Source: Shimia haliotis
GTDB lineage: Bacteria > Pseudomonadota > Alphaproteobacteria > Rhodobacterales > Rhodobacteraceae
Length of the DNA stretch: 64,000 bases
Direction: 5' to 3'
Assembly (NCBI RefSeq): GCF_900114415.1
Contig: NZ_FOSZ01000002.1
Coordinates: forward strand, 496,001-560,000
In this document: one piece after another, positions 24,760 through 32,255 of the stretch
Layout: every line of letters starts with the position of its first letter
Numbering within the stretch: position 1 is the first letter of the stretch
Notes under the pieces: generated by a model
Database searches by the model: none
Told to the model about the DNA's origin: nothing
What the model saw: only the letters and a program-made list of their open reading frames with translations
Program-made: the position numbers and the translations under genes

Positions 24760-25692
24760 ATGCTTAAGACCCCCGCTATTTCCCGCCGCCATTTGCTCGC
24801 CGGTGCAGCTGCACTGCCTGTTGCCGCTGCCACAGGCACTCAAGCGACCGCCGCCGCCGACATGATGGGCGTTGCGCAGACCCGTTTCAACCGTATGAAA
24901 CTCGGCAGCTTTGAGGTGACGACACTTCTCGTCGGAACCCGCACCGTCGAAGGGCCGCAAAATATCTTTGGCATGAATGTTTCGGCTGACGAGTTCGCCT
25001 CCGCCTCTGCGGCCAACCGGCTCCCAACCGACGCTGCACAATTTTTCTTTACGCCGACCGTCGTGAACACAGGATCGGAGTTGATCCTGTTTGACACCGG
25101 TCTCAGCCCCGAAGCAATCTCTTCCGCGCTTCAGGCTGCAGGATATTCCACCGATCAAGTCGACACCGTTGTGATCACCCACATGCACGGCGACCACGTT
25201 GGCGGCACGGCTGGAGAAAACGGCGTCACCTTTGCCAACGCCAAACATGTCACGGGCGCGGCCGAGATGAATTTCTGGGCTGGCACCGACAAAAACAAAG
25301 CCTTTGAGGGCAAAATCCGCCCGCACATGGACCGTTTCGACATGATCGACGACGGCGCCTCCGTGGCTTCCGGTGTGACCGCGATGGCAGCCTTCGGCCA
25401 TACTCCGGGCCACATGGGCTATCTGCTTGAAAGCGACGGCCAACAGATGCTGCTTGGGGCAGATTTCACCAACCACTACGTGTGGTCTCTGGCCTATCCC
25501 GATTGGGAAGTGAAATTCGACATGGACAAATCCGCCGCAGCGGCCACCCGCCGCAAGGTGCTTGGCATGCTCGCCGCCGACAATGTGCCCTTTGTGGGAT
25601 ACCACATGCCCTTCCCCGCAGTTGGCTATGTCGAAACCCACGGCGACGGCTTCCACTACAGCCCCGCCAGCTACCAATTCATGATGGGCTAA
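24760..25692 (+). CDS. Exported MBL-fold metallo-hydrolase
   Basis: A 310-aa metallo-beta-lactamase-fold protein with the metal motif HMHGDHVGG (near residue 145), a second-site histidine in HTPGHMGY and a C-terminal GYHMPFPAVGYVE. The N-terminus SRRHLLAGAAALPVAA looks like a twin-arginine signal, so folded export to the periplasm is likely. The family includes methyl-parathion-hydrolase-like and lactonase-like enzymes; the substrate cannot be assigned. The start follows AGGAGAGG. Confidence 0.85.
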   Translation: MLKTPAISRRHLLAGAAALPVAAATGTQATAAADMMGVAQTRFNRMKLGSFEVTTLLVGTRTVEGPQNIFGMNVSADEFASASAANRLPTDAAQFFFTPTVVNTGSELILFDTGLSPEAISSALQAAGYSTDQVDTVVITHMHGDHVGGTAGENGVTFANAKHVTGAAEMNFWAGTDKNKAFEGKIRPHMDRFDMIDDGASVASGVTAMAAFGHTPGHMGYLLESDGQQMLLGADFTNHYVWSLAYPDWEVKFDMDKSAAAATRRKVLGMLAADNVPFVGYHMPFPAVGYVETHGDGFHYSPASYQFMMG

Positions 25693-25723
25693 CCCCTCTC
25701 CGGCCCATCAACCGGTCAGCGCC

Positions 25724-27118
25724 CTACAAATAAAGGGCGCTGGCCACCAAAAAGAAGATCAACACACCAAAGACATCATTGGTTGTGGTGATAAAAATGC
25801 CCGTCGCCACCGCAGGGTCCAACCCCAACGCGCGCAACAAGAACGGGATCAATGCCCCCAAAGTGCCAGCAATTGTCGTCACCAATGTCAGCGCCAGAAA
25901 CGCGGTCAGCGCCAACATATGCGGCTCCGACAACGGCAGAGCCAAACTCAAAATCATCACCAAAATCGCCGTGATGGCACCGATGCTCAGACCATTTGCG
26001 ACCGCGCCCAGACATTCCCGCATCATCCGCGCGCCGAAATCACCGCGCCAATTTGTGCCCGAGGTCAGGGTTTGCACAGACACCGTGGACGCCTGAATAC
26101 CTGCATTGCCCGCCGTGGCCATCACCACCGGAATAAAACTCGCCAGCACCGCCGCCTGAGCTAGGGCCTCCTCGTAAGAGCCAATCACAACTGCTGCAAA
26201 ACTTGCGCCGCACAAACCGCCGACCAACCATGGCAGTCGCCGCTTCAGGATTGTCAGCGGCCCATCAAACTGGGTTGTTGCGGGTGAAACCGAGCCCATC
26301 ACCAGCATGTCTTCCTCGACTTCGTCACGCAAAATATCGCCCAGTTCGCGCGGGGAAATGCCCCCGACCAGTTTGCCCAACGCATCCACGACCCCAATCG
26401 CATGGACCCCTTTTTCGCGCGCCAACTTCAAGACATCCTCGCGGTCAGTGTCCGCACTCACGATTTCCAGATCCGCATTTACCATCTCGGACAACGACAC
26501 GTCGTCAGGTGCTTGCAAAACATCTCGAAACCGCAGAAACCCCAAGGGCTTACGCGCCTCGTCCACGACAAACATCATGTCGATTTTGCCAATCTCTTGG
26601 CTGCGTGCGCGGATGTCCTGTGTCAACTGACCCACGGTCCAATTCACTGGCGCCATCAAAACACCCAGCCGCATCACCGTGGCCGCGCTATCATCCCGCG
26701 CTTGCAATACAGTCGCGATGCGCTCTGCATCCGGCAAACCGGCGAACACCTTGGCGGCAAAGGCCCGCGGCAACTCCAAAAGAGTGTCCACCGCCTCATC
26801 CACGTCCATCATGCCAATAATGTTTGAGAACGTCGCTTCGCTTTGAGGACTGTAAAGAACCGCGTGCAGATCACTATCGAGTTCGCTCAGAACCTTCAGG
26901 CCAAGGCTGTCAGGCAACCAGTCAAACACCAACCGCGCCCGCGCAGGCCGCAATTGCAACAGACAGGCCAAAGTGTCCGCGGGCGCCCAATCCGCCGTCG
27001 CGGCCAGAACCGCGGCGCGATCTCCTGCCATGACCAACTCGTCAATCCGACGCAGCGTTGCTTTGTTGGCAACCCGTCCCGCCTCTTCGCGCTCATCCTG
27101 CCAGATAAAGGTGCCCAT
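25724..27118 (-). CDS. mgtE: Magnesium transporter MgtE
   Basis: A 464-aa Mg2+ channel/transporter. It has an N-terminal superhelical domain (about residues 20-140), paired CBS domains (about 150-270) that sense cytosolic Mg2+, and five C-terminal transmembrane helices. Pore-region motifs are ATAGNAGIQAS and DPAVATGIFITTTNDVFG, close to the usual family forms. It is convergent with the MBL gene (31-bp gap) and runs in the same direction as nadE but lies 145 bp downstream of it, so it probably has its own promoter. Confidence 0.93.
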   Translation of the reverse strand: MGTFIWQDEREEAGRVANKATLRRIDELVMAGDRAAVLAATADWAPADTLACLLQLRPARARLVFDWLPDSLGLKVLSELDSDLHAVLYSPQSEATFSNIIGMMDVDEAVDTLLELPRAFAAKVFAGLPDAERIATVLQARDDSAATVMRLGVLMAPVNWTVGQLTQDIRARSQEIGKIDMMFVVDEARKPLGFLRFRDVLQAPDDVSLSEMVNADLEIVSADTDREDVLKLAREKGVHAIGVVDALGKLVGGISPRELGDILRDEVEEDMLVMGSVSPATTQFDGPLTILKRRLPWLVGGLCGASFAAVVIGSYEEALAQAAVLASFIPVVMATAGNAGIQASTVSVQTLTSGTNWRGDFGARMMRECLGAVANGLSIGAITAILVMILSLALPLSEPHMLALTAFLALTLVTTIAGTLGALIPFLLRALGLDPAVATGIFITTTNDVFGVLIFFLVASALYL

Positions 27119-27263
27119 ATCGCGCTCCGCCGTGTCCGCGCGGGTATTTCTTGCCCTGCGCTCTGGTGCCTAAATTGCCAAGTCCCGCCATGAACTGCAC
27201 GGAAATTGCCGTTTCGTCCTGTCACGATCTGCCGCTATAGCCGACTGCGCGGCACCAGCCCCC

Positions 27264-28922
27264 TCAGCTTTCGTCGCGGAAGCGGTTCACAATCGGATAA
27301 CGGCGGTCCATCCAGAAAGCCTTTTTGCTCAACCGCGCACCGGGTGCCGACTGGAAACGTTTGTATTCACTGATATAAACCAGATGCTCGACCCGCTTGA
27401 CTGTGTCGCGATCAAAACCGGCAGCGACACACTCCGCCACCGATTTCTCCTGATCCACCAGCATCAAAAGAATAGCATCCAGCACATCATAAGGCGGCAG
27501 GCTGTCCTCGTCCTTCTGGTCTGGACGAAGCTCCGCAGACGGCGGCTTGTCGATGATATTGACCGGAATGACCTCTCCCTCCGGTCCCGCCATCCAATCC
27601 CGATGGACCGCATTGCGCCAGCGCGAAGTCTCAAACACGCGGGTTTTGTACATGTCCTTGATCGGATTATATCCGCCCGCCATGTCGCCATAAATCGTGG
27701 CATAGCCCACCGCGACCTCGGATTTGTTGCCCGTGGTCAGAAGCATCTCGCCAAACTTGTTAGAGAGCGCCATAAGCAACAGCCCCCGCAGGCGGCTCTG
27801 GATGTTCTCTTCCGTCAGCCCGGGCTCGGTGCCTTCAAACAACGGCGCCAGCGTGTTGGTGATCGCCTGTCGCCCTTCGGCAATTGGCACAAAATCATAT
27901 CGTACACCCAACCGCTCCGCGATGTCCTTCGCGTCGCCCAAGGACTCCTCGGAGGTATACTCGGACGGCAACATCACACAGCGCACATTGTCGGCGCCTA
28001 GCGCATCCACTGCAATCGTCGCGACCAACGCACTGTCGATGCCGCCCGACAGACCCAAAAGAACCTTCTTGAAGCCGGTTTTGCCCATATAGTCGCGCAA
28101 CGCTTCGACACAGACGCGGTAGTCCTGCTCCTCGCCCGCCGGCAAAAGAGCTTTCGGCCCGTCCTTACAACGCCACCCCGCGGGGGTGCGCTCAAATTCC
28201 ACGTGGGCAACAACCTCGTCAAACACAGGCAACTGCATCGCCAGCTCCCCACCGGGATTCAGCACAAAAGAACCGCCGTCAAAAACCTGATCGTCCTGAC
28301 CGCCCACCATATTGAGGTACACAAGCGGCAATTCGGTTTCGATCACGCGGGCGACCATATGGTTCATGCGTCGGTCAAACTTGTCGCGGTAATAGGGGCT
28401 GCCATTGGGCACCACGAGGATTTCCGCGCCGGTCTCCTCCAGCGTTTCCGCCACATCCTCAAACCACGCATCCTCGCAAATCGGGCTGCCCACGCGCACG
28501 CCGTTCACGTCATATGGTCCACCCATAGGACCATGATCAAACAGGCGCTCTTCATCAAAAACCGTGTAATTCGGCAGGTGGTGCTTCAGCTGGCGATGCA
28601 CAATCTTGCCGCCCTTCAACACGAAATAGGCGTTGTATAGCTTGCCGCCCTCGACCCAAGGTCCGCCTACCGTCACCACAGGCCCATCAGCGCAATCCAC
28701 CGCCAACTGTTCGATCTCGTCCAGTGCTGCCGCCTGCAAAGCAGGCTTCATGATCAGGTCTTGCGCATTGTAGCCAACGATAAACATCTCCGGAAAGGCC
28801 ACCATATCCGAGCCAGCCGCCTTGGCCTCCGCCCAAACGCTGCGCACCTTGTCGGCGTTACCGCGCAGATCCCCCATCACCGGATTGGCCTGCGCCATGG
28901 TCAAGCGGAACGTGTCTGACAT
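27264..28922 (-). CDS. nadE: Glutamine-dependent NAD+ synthetase
   Basis: A 552-aa two-domain enzyme. The N-terminal nitrilase-type glutaminase has the Glu-Lys-Cys triad (FPEMFIVGY; LKHHLPNYTVFDE; GSPICEDAWF). The C-terminal synthetase domain starts near residue 270 and carries the P-loop GLSGGIDSALVA and the segment MALSNKFGEMLLTTGNKSE. It amidates nicotinate adenine dinucleotide to NAD+, with ammonia channelled from glutamine. It is divergent from the MORN-repeat gene across about 210 bp. Confidence 0.95.
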   Translation of the reverse strand: MSDTFRLTMAQANPVMGDLRGNADKVRSVWAEAKAAGSDMVAFPEMFIVGYNAQDLIMKPALQAAALDEIEQLAVDCADGPVVTVGGPWVEGGKLYNAYFVLKGGKIVHRQLKHHLPNYTVFDEERLFDHGPMGGPYDVNGVRVGSPICEDAWFEDVAETLEETGAEILVVPNGSPYYRDKFDRRMNHMVARVIETELPLVYLNMVGGQDDQVFDGGSFVLNPGGELAMQLPVFDEVVAHVEFERTPAGWRCKDGPKALLPAGEEQDYRVCVEALRDYMGKTGFKKVLLGLSGGIDSALVATIAVDALGADNVRCVMLPSEYTSEESLGDAKDIAERLGVRYDFVPIAEGRQAITNTLAPLFEGTEPGLTEENIQSRLRGLLLMALSNKFGEMLLTTGNKSEVAVGYATIYGDMAGGYNPIKDMYKTRVFETSRWRNAVHRDWMAGPEGEVIPVNIIDKPPSAELRPDQKDEDSLPPYDVLDAILLMLVDQEKSVAECVAAGFDRDTVKRVEHLVYISEYKRFQSAPGARLSKKAFWMDRRYPIVNRFRDES

Positions 28923-29133
28923 CGCCCTGCCTCCTGCTGAATTTCGTCGGCCAAAGATGTAGCAGACCCAGCGCCAAGGAAAAGCGCATTCACATGCCCA
29001 ACCCTACCCAAAGGCCAAAACACGGCCTGCCCGCAAAATGCGTTGCCCCACGCAACCCATTGATCTAAAATTCGAACCAAAGCCGATGAACGGCCACGAA
29101 TACCCCTCTCGCGGGCAATATGGGACAAAATTT

Positions 29134-30525
29134 ATGAGCAGAACTCAGGCACTTACTCTAGCCATCCTGCTGGCGGCCGCTCCGGCCTTCGCACAGGACA
29201 GCCAGGTTCTGACAAAACAATACGACGACGGCGGCGTGTACGAAGGCACCTTCAAGGGCGGCCTGCAACACGGCACGGGCACATATCGTCTACCAAACGG
29301 CTATGAATACACCGGCGCTTGGGTCGACGGCGAGATCGTTGGCAAAGGCATGGCCCGCTTCCCCAACGGGTCTGTGTACGAAGGTGACTTCGCGAAAGGC
29401 AAACCACACGGCGCAGGCAAAATCACGTTCACCGACGGCGGCACCTACGAAGGCGTCTGGGCGGAAGGCAAAATCACCGGACAGGGCGTCGCGATTTATG
29501 CCAACGGAGTGCGCTACGAAGGCGATTTCATGAACGCCGTACATCACGGGCACGGCACAATGCTGTCGCCAAACGGCTACCAGTACGAAGGCGGCTGGGT
29601 TGATGGCGTCAAAGAAGGTCTGGGCAAAATCACCTATCCCGATGGCACCATCTATGACGGGCAGATCGCCGCGGGCGAACGCGAGGGCACCGGATCGCTG
29701 ACCATGCCTGATGGTCTTGTCTACGAAGGCACATGGGTTGCCGGTCAGATCGACGGCAACGGCACTCTGACCCAACCCAACGGCGACGTCTATGTGGGCG
29801 AACTCGTCGGAGGTCAGAGACAGGGCCAAGGCCACGTCACCTATGCCAACGGCGACACCTACGCCGGCACGTTTGAAACCGACCAACGTCACGGACAAGG
29901 CACCTTCAACGGCGCGGACGGCTACACCTATGTCGGCAGCTGGGTGAACGGCCGCATCGAGGGCGAAGGTCAGGTCACATACCCTGACGGCTCTGTTTAT
30001 GTGGGCGCGTTCCGCAACAACCTTGCCGACGGTCTGGGCAAGATCACATACCCTGACGGCTCAACCTACGACGGCGGCTGGAAAGCCGGTGTAATCGAAG
30101 GCGCCGGCAAGGCCACCTATGCCAATGGTCTGGTCTATGAAGGCGAATTCAAATCCGCCAAAAACCACGGTCAAGGCACGATCACCTATGCGGACGGCTA
30201 CCGCTACGAAGGCGGTTGGCAGGACGGTCAGCGCCACGGCATGGGCATCGCCACCTACGCCGACGGCACCGTCTACAAAGGCAACTTCGTGAACGGTCAG
30301 CGCGAAGGCATCGGAGAAATCCTGATGCCGGACGGCTTCAAGTACGCAGGTGACTGGAAAGGCGGAGAAATCGACGGCATCGGCGTCGCGACCTACGCCA
30401 ATGGCGACATCTACGAGGGCACTTTCAAGGCCGGCAAACGCCAAGGCGAAGGCACCATGAAATACGCCAGCGGGGAAGAAGCGACAGGCAACTGGGAAAA
30501 CGGCTCACTCGCAACCGACGGCTGA
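29134..30525 (+). CDS. Exported protein of 18 tandem MORN repeats
   Basis: A 463-aa protein with a signal peptide (MSRTQALTLAILLAAAPAFAQ) and then, from about residue 36, eighteen consecutive 23-residue MORN repeats of the pattern YxGxWxxGxxxGxG with a closing [PA][ND]G. A partial unit ends the protein. MORN repeats form elongated beta-hairpin ribbons and often mediate lipid or protein contacts. No catalytic domain is attached, so a structural or envelope role is inferred. ATG at 29134 is chosen for the signal peptide; the ribosome-binding site is weak. Confidence 0.88.
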   Translation: MSRTQALTLAILLAAAPAFAQDSQVLTKQYDDGGVYEGTFKGGLQHGTGTYRLPNGYEYTGAWVDGEIVGKGMARFPNGSVYEGDFAKGKPHGAGKITFTDGGTYEGVWAEGKITGQGVAIYANGVRYEGDFMNAVHHGHGTMLSPNGYQYEGGWVDGVKEGLGKITYPDGTIYDGQIAAGEREGTGSLTMPDGLVYEGTWVAGQIDGNGTLTQPNGDVYVGELVGGQRQGQGHVTYANGDTYAGTFETDQRHGQGTFNGADGYTYVGSWVNGRIEGEGQVTYPDGSVYVGAFRNNLADGLGKITYPDGSTYDGGWKAGVIEGAGKATYANGLVYEGEFKSAKNHGQGTITYADGYRYEGGWQDGQRHGMGIATYADGTVYKGNFVNGQREGIGEILMPDGFKYAGDWKGGEIDGIGVATYANGDIYEGTFKAGKRQGEGTMKYASGEEATGNWENGSLATDG

Positions 30526-30545
30526 CGCGGATCGAATTACGACAT

Positions 30546-30582
30546 TGGGCAAAATTGGACTTTCAAGTCGAAATTTTGCCCA
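30546..30582. repeat. 37-bp near-perfect palindrome downstream of the MORN gene
   Basis: TGGGCAAAATT pairs with AATTTTGCCCA (11 bp perfect), enclosing GACTT-TC-AAGTC. As RNA it would form a long hairpin 20 bp after the MORN stop. It lacks a T-run, so it is either a processing or stability hairpin or a DNA-level binding site upstream of the quinone-reductase-like gene. Confidence 0.75.
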
Positions 30583-30672
30583 CCTCCCTGAATATCAACA
30601 ACTATTCTCGCTTGCCCTCACCCTAACTTGAGGCCCTAAACCTATCCGGCACCCACAACTCCGGAGCCGCGA

Positions 30673-31260
30673 ATGCACGTCCTCACTGTTCTTGACCACC
30701 CCAACCCCAAGTCCTTCAGCGCTGCCGCTGCCGGCGCCTTCATGCGCGGCGCAACCGACGCGGGCCACACGACAGAACTTGCCGACTTGAATACCGAGAG
30801 TTTCTCCCCCCTTTGGTCCATGGCGGACATCGGTGACGACACCCCGCCTGACGTTGCCCGCGAACAGGACCGCATCGCCCGCGCCGATGCCATCTGTCTG
30901 GTATTCCCGCTCTTCTGGTGGGGCATGCCGTCGATGACAAAGGGCTGGGTCGACCGCACCTTTCGCTGGGGCTGGGCCCATGACCAGCTCGACAATCCGG
31001 AGCAATCCCTGCTGCGACCTCGCACCGGCGTCCTGCTTGTTCCTGCTGGCGCCCGCTCCGATGAAATCCAAACCGAAGGCTACCTTGACGCGCTCGAAAC
31101 CGCATGGACCAAAGGCACCTTTGGTTTCTTCGGCTTCTCACCCCGCAAACTCGAACTGCTCTATGGCTCCACCGGCTCAGACGCCCGCCGCGCTGCGCTG
31201 CTGGAGCAAGCCTTCCAATGCGGCCTCACCCTGCCTTCACCAGACAACCCGCGCGCCTGA
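30673..31260 (+). CDS. NAD(P)H:quinone-reductase-like flavodoxin-fold protein
   Basis: A 195-aa protein of the NQO1/MdaB/KefF flavodoxin-like family. The N-terminal FMN/FAD site is HPNPKSFS (residues 9-16), and LVFPLFWWGMPSMTKGWVDR is the highly conserved centre. These enzymes carry out two-electron reduction of quinones. The 3' end overlaps the convergent SDR gene by 24 bp. The start is preceded by GGAG within CCGGAGCCGCGA, a moderate ribosome-binding site. Confidence 0.86.
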   Translation: MHVLTVLDHPNPKSFSAAAAGAFMRGATDAGHTTELADLNTESFSPLWSMADIGDDTPPDVAREQDRIARADAICLVFPLFWWGMPSMTKGWVDRTFRWGWAHDQLDNPEQSLLRPRTGVLLVPAGARSDEIQTEGYLDALETAWTKGTFGFFGFSPRKLELLYGSTGSDARRAALLEQAFQCGLTLPSPDNPRA

Positions 31261-31896
31261 GTAATCATAAAACCCACCCGTCTGCTCGGGTTCCAAGCCA
31301 TCGAGCACGTCCAATAACTTTGCCGCACTCTCCTGCGCCGTCAGTTTCTCCCGCCCCGCAAAACCTGCGGTAAACGATGTCTCCACGGTGCCCGGGTGCA
31401 ACGCCACACAGACCGCCCGCTTGTGCGTCCGCGCCAACTCAATCGCGCCGGTATGCACAATCTGGTTCAGCGCCGCCTTGCTCGCCCGATACGAATACCA
31501 GCCCCCTGCCCGATTGTCTCCAATCGACCCCACCCGCGCCGACAGCGCAGCAAACACGCCCCGCCCAGATCGCGCCAACAACCGCGGCGCATGGCGCAAA
31601 ACCAAGGCCGGCCCAATTGCGTTCACGGCGAATTGCCCCGCCAACTCCTCCGCCGAAACCTCCCGCAACGCCTTTTCCGGCCGCACCCGCGTGCTGACCA
31701 ACGCCCCCGTCGCCACAAAAATCAGATTAAACACCCCCTCAAGCGCCGCGATCTGCGCCTCCGCCACATCCGGTCGCGTGACGTCAAACCCGTCCCGCCC
31801 CCGAGAAAGCCCGACAACCTCAGCCCCCCGTGCGCGCAACTCCGCCGCCACCGCCGCACCAATCCCGCCACTCTCCCCAACCACCAACGCCCGCAT
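31237..31896 (-). CDS. SDR-family oxidoreductase (C-factor-like)
   Basis: A 219-aa short-chain dehydrogenase/reductase with the N-terminal nucleotide motif GESGGIGAAVA, the NAIGP segment, a catalytic Ser near FAALSARVGS, and YSYRASKAALN, which contains the YxxxK pair. It resembles the C-factor/CsgA-like SDR subgroup; substrate unknown. It is convergent with, and slightly overlaps, the quinone-reductase-like gene. Confidence 0.85.
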   Translation of the reverse strand: MRALVVGESGGIGAAVAAELRARGAEVVGLSRGRDGFDVTRPDVAEAQIAALEGVFNLIFVATGALVSTRVRPEKALREVSAEELAGQFAVNAIGPALVLRHAPRLLARSGRGVFAALSARVGSIGDNRAGGWYSYRASKAALNQIVHTGAIELARTHKRAVCVALHPGTVETSFTAGFAGREKLTAQESAAKLLDVLDGLEPEQTGGFYDYSGARVVW

Positions 31897-31960
31897 CTCA
31901 TCCTCCTAACACTCTCAAACCATACGACCCCGCGCCCCTCTCCGGATGACACATGTCTTT

Positions 31961-32016
31961 TTTGGTCGCCAAATACCTCTGGGGAGCGGCGGCTTGCTGA
32001 CGCCGCGGCAGAGCCC
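31961..32016. repeat. Dispersed palindromic repeat, copy C
   Basis: TTTGGTCGCCAAATACCTCTGGGG, then GCGGCGGCTTGCTGACGCCGC. It shares the AAATACCTC-GGGG core and adjacent GC-rich inverted repeat with copies A, B and D. It lies between the SDR start and the leuA leader; apart from the leader and attenuator described next, the 31897-32255 gap holds no other gene. Confidence 0.65.
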
Positions 32017-32062
32017 CAAAACCTCCGCCAAAATTTCCACTTTTCATTTGACCTTCGGCATG

Positions 32063-32069
32063 TATAAAT
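32063..32069 (+). promoter_or_regulatory. -10 element of the leuA leader transcript
   Basis: TATAAAT lies 8 bp before the leader-peptide ATG, so transcription would start at or within a base or two of the ATG, and the leader peptide would be translated from a leaderless message. A TTGACC at 32048 is too close to be its -35; no convincing -35 is visible. Confidence 0.5.
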
Positions 32070-32076
32070 CCGCCCC

Positions 32077-32166
32077 ATGACACGTCCGGCCCATATCGCA
32101 CCTATTTCCGCGCGCTCCAGCGCCGCGATTTCGGCTGGCCTCCTGCGTCTTCTAGCCCGCCTCTGA
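32077..32166 (+). CDS. leuA leader peptide (29 aa, leucine-rich end)
   Basis: A short open frame from ATG 32077 to TGA 32166. Its last nine residues are GLLRLLARL, five leucines encoded by CTC CTG CTT CTA CTC, including the rare CTA. It ends 90 bp before leuA and its stop codon is inside the first attenuator stem. This is the classic architecture of leucine-dependent ribosome-mediated attenuation, known before leuA in alphaproteobacteria. It is too short for normal gene callers. Confidence 0.88.
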   Translation: MTRPAHIAPISARSSAAISAGLLRLLARL

Positions 32167-32217
32167 GCGTGCCGTTTTGGCGCGACCGCTCAGAGGATGC
32201 CGCTTCGCGCCCCAAAA
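32160..32217 (+). promoter_or_regulatory. Leucine attenuator with mutually exclusive hairpins
   Basis: Hairpin 1: CCTCTGAGCG (32160-32169) pairs perfectly with CGCTCAGAGG (32187-32196); its 5' arm overlaps the leader stop codon. Hairpin 2: TTTTGGCGCGA (32175-32185) pairs with TCGCGCCCCAAAA (from 32204) and traps the 3' arm of hairpin 1 in its loop. The two cannot fully coexist. A ribosome stalled at the Leu codons would cover hairpin 1. Neither stem has a T-run, so the exact termination or translation switch is uncertain. Confidence 0.75.
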
Positions 32218-32255
32218 CAGCCCGAAATTCAAGAAGACCCTGAAAAGAGATCCAC

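Noticed and set aside
32048-32069. TTGACC (32048) as the -35 of the leuA leader promoter
   Set aside because: The spacer to TATAAAT is only about 9 bp, too short for a sigma-70 promoter.
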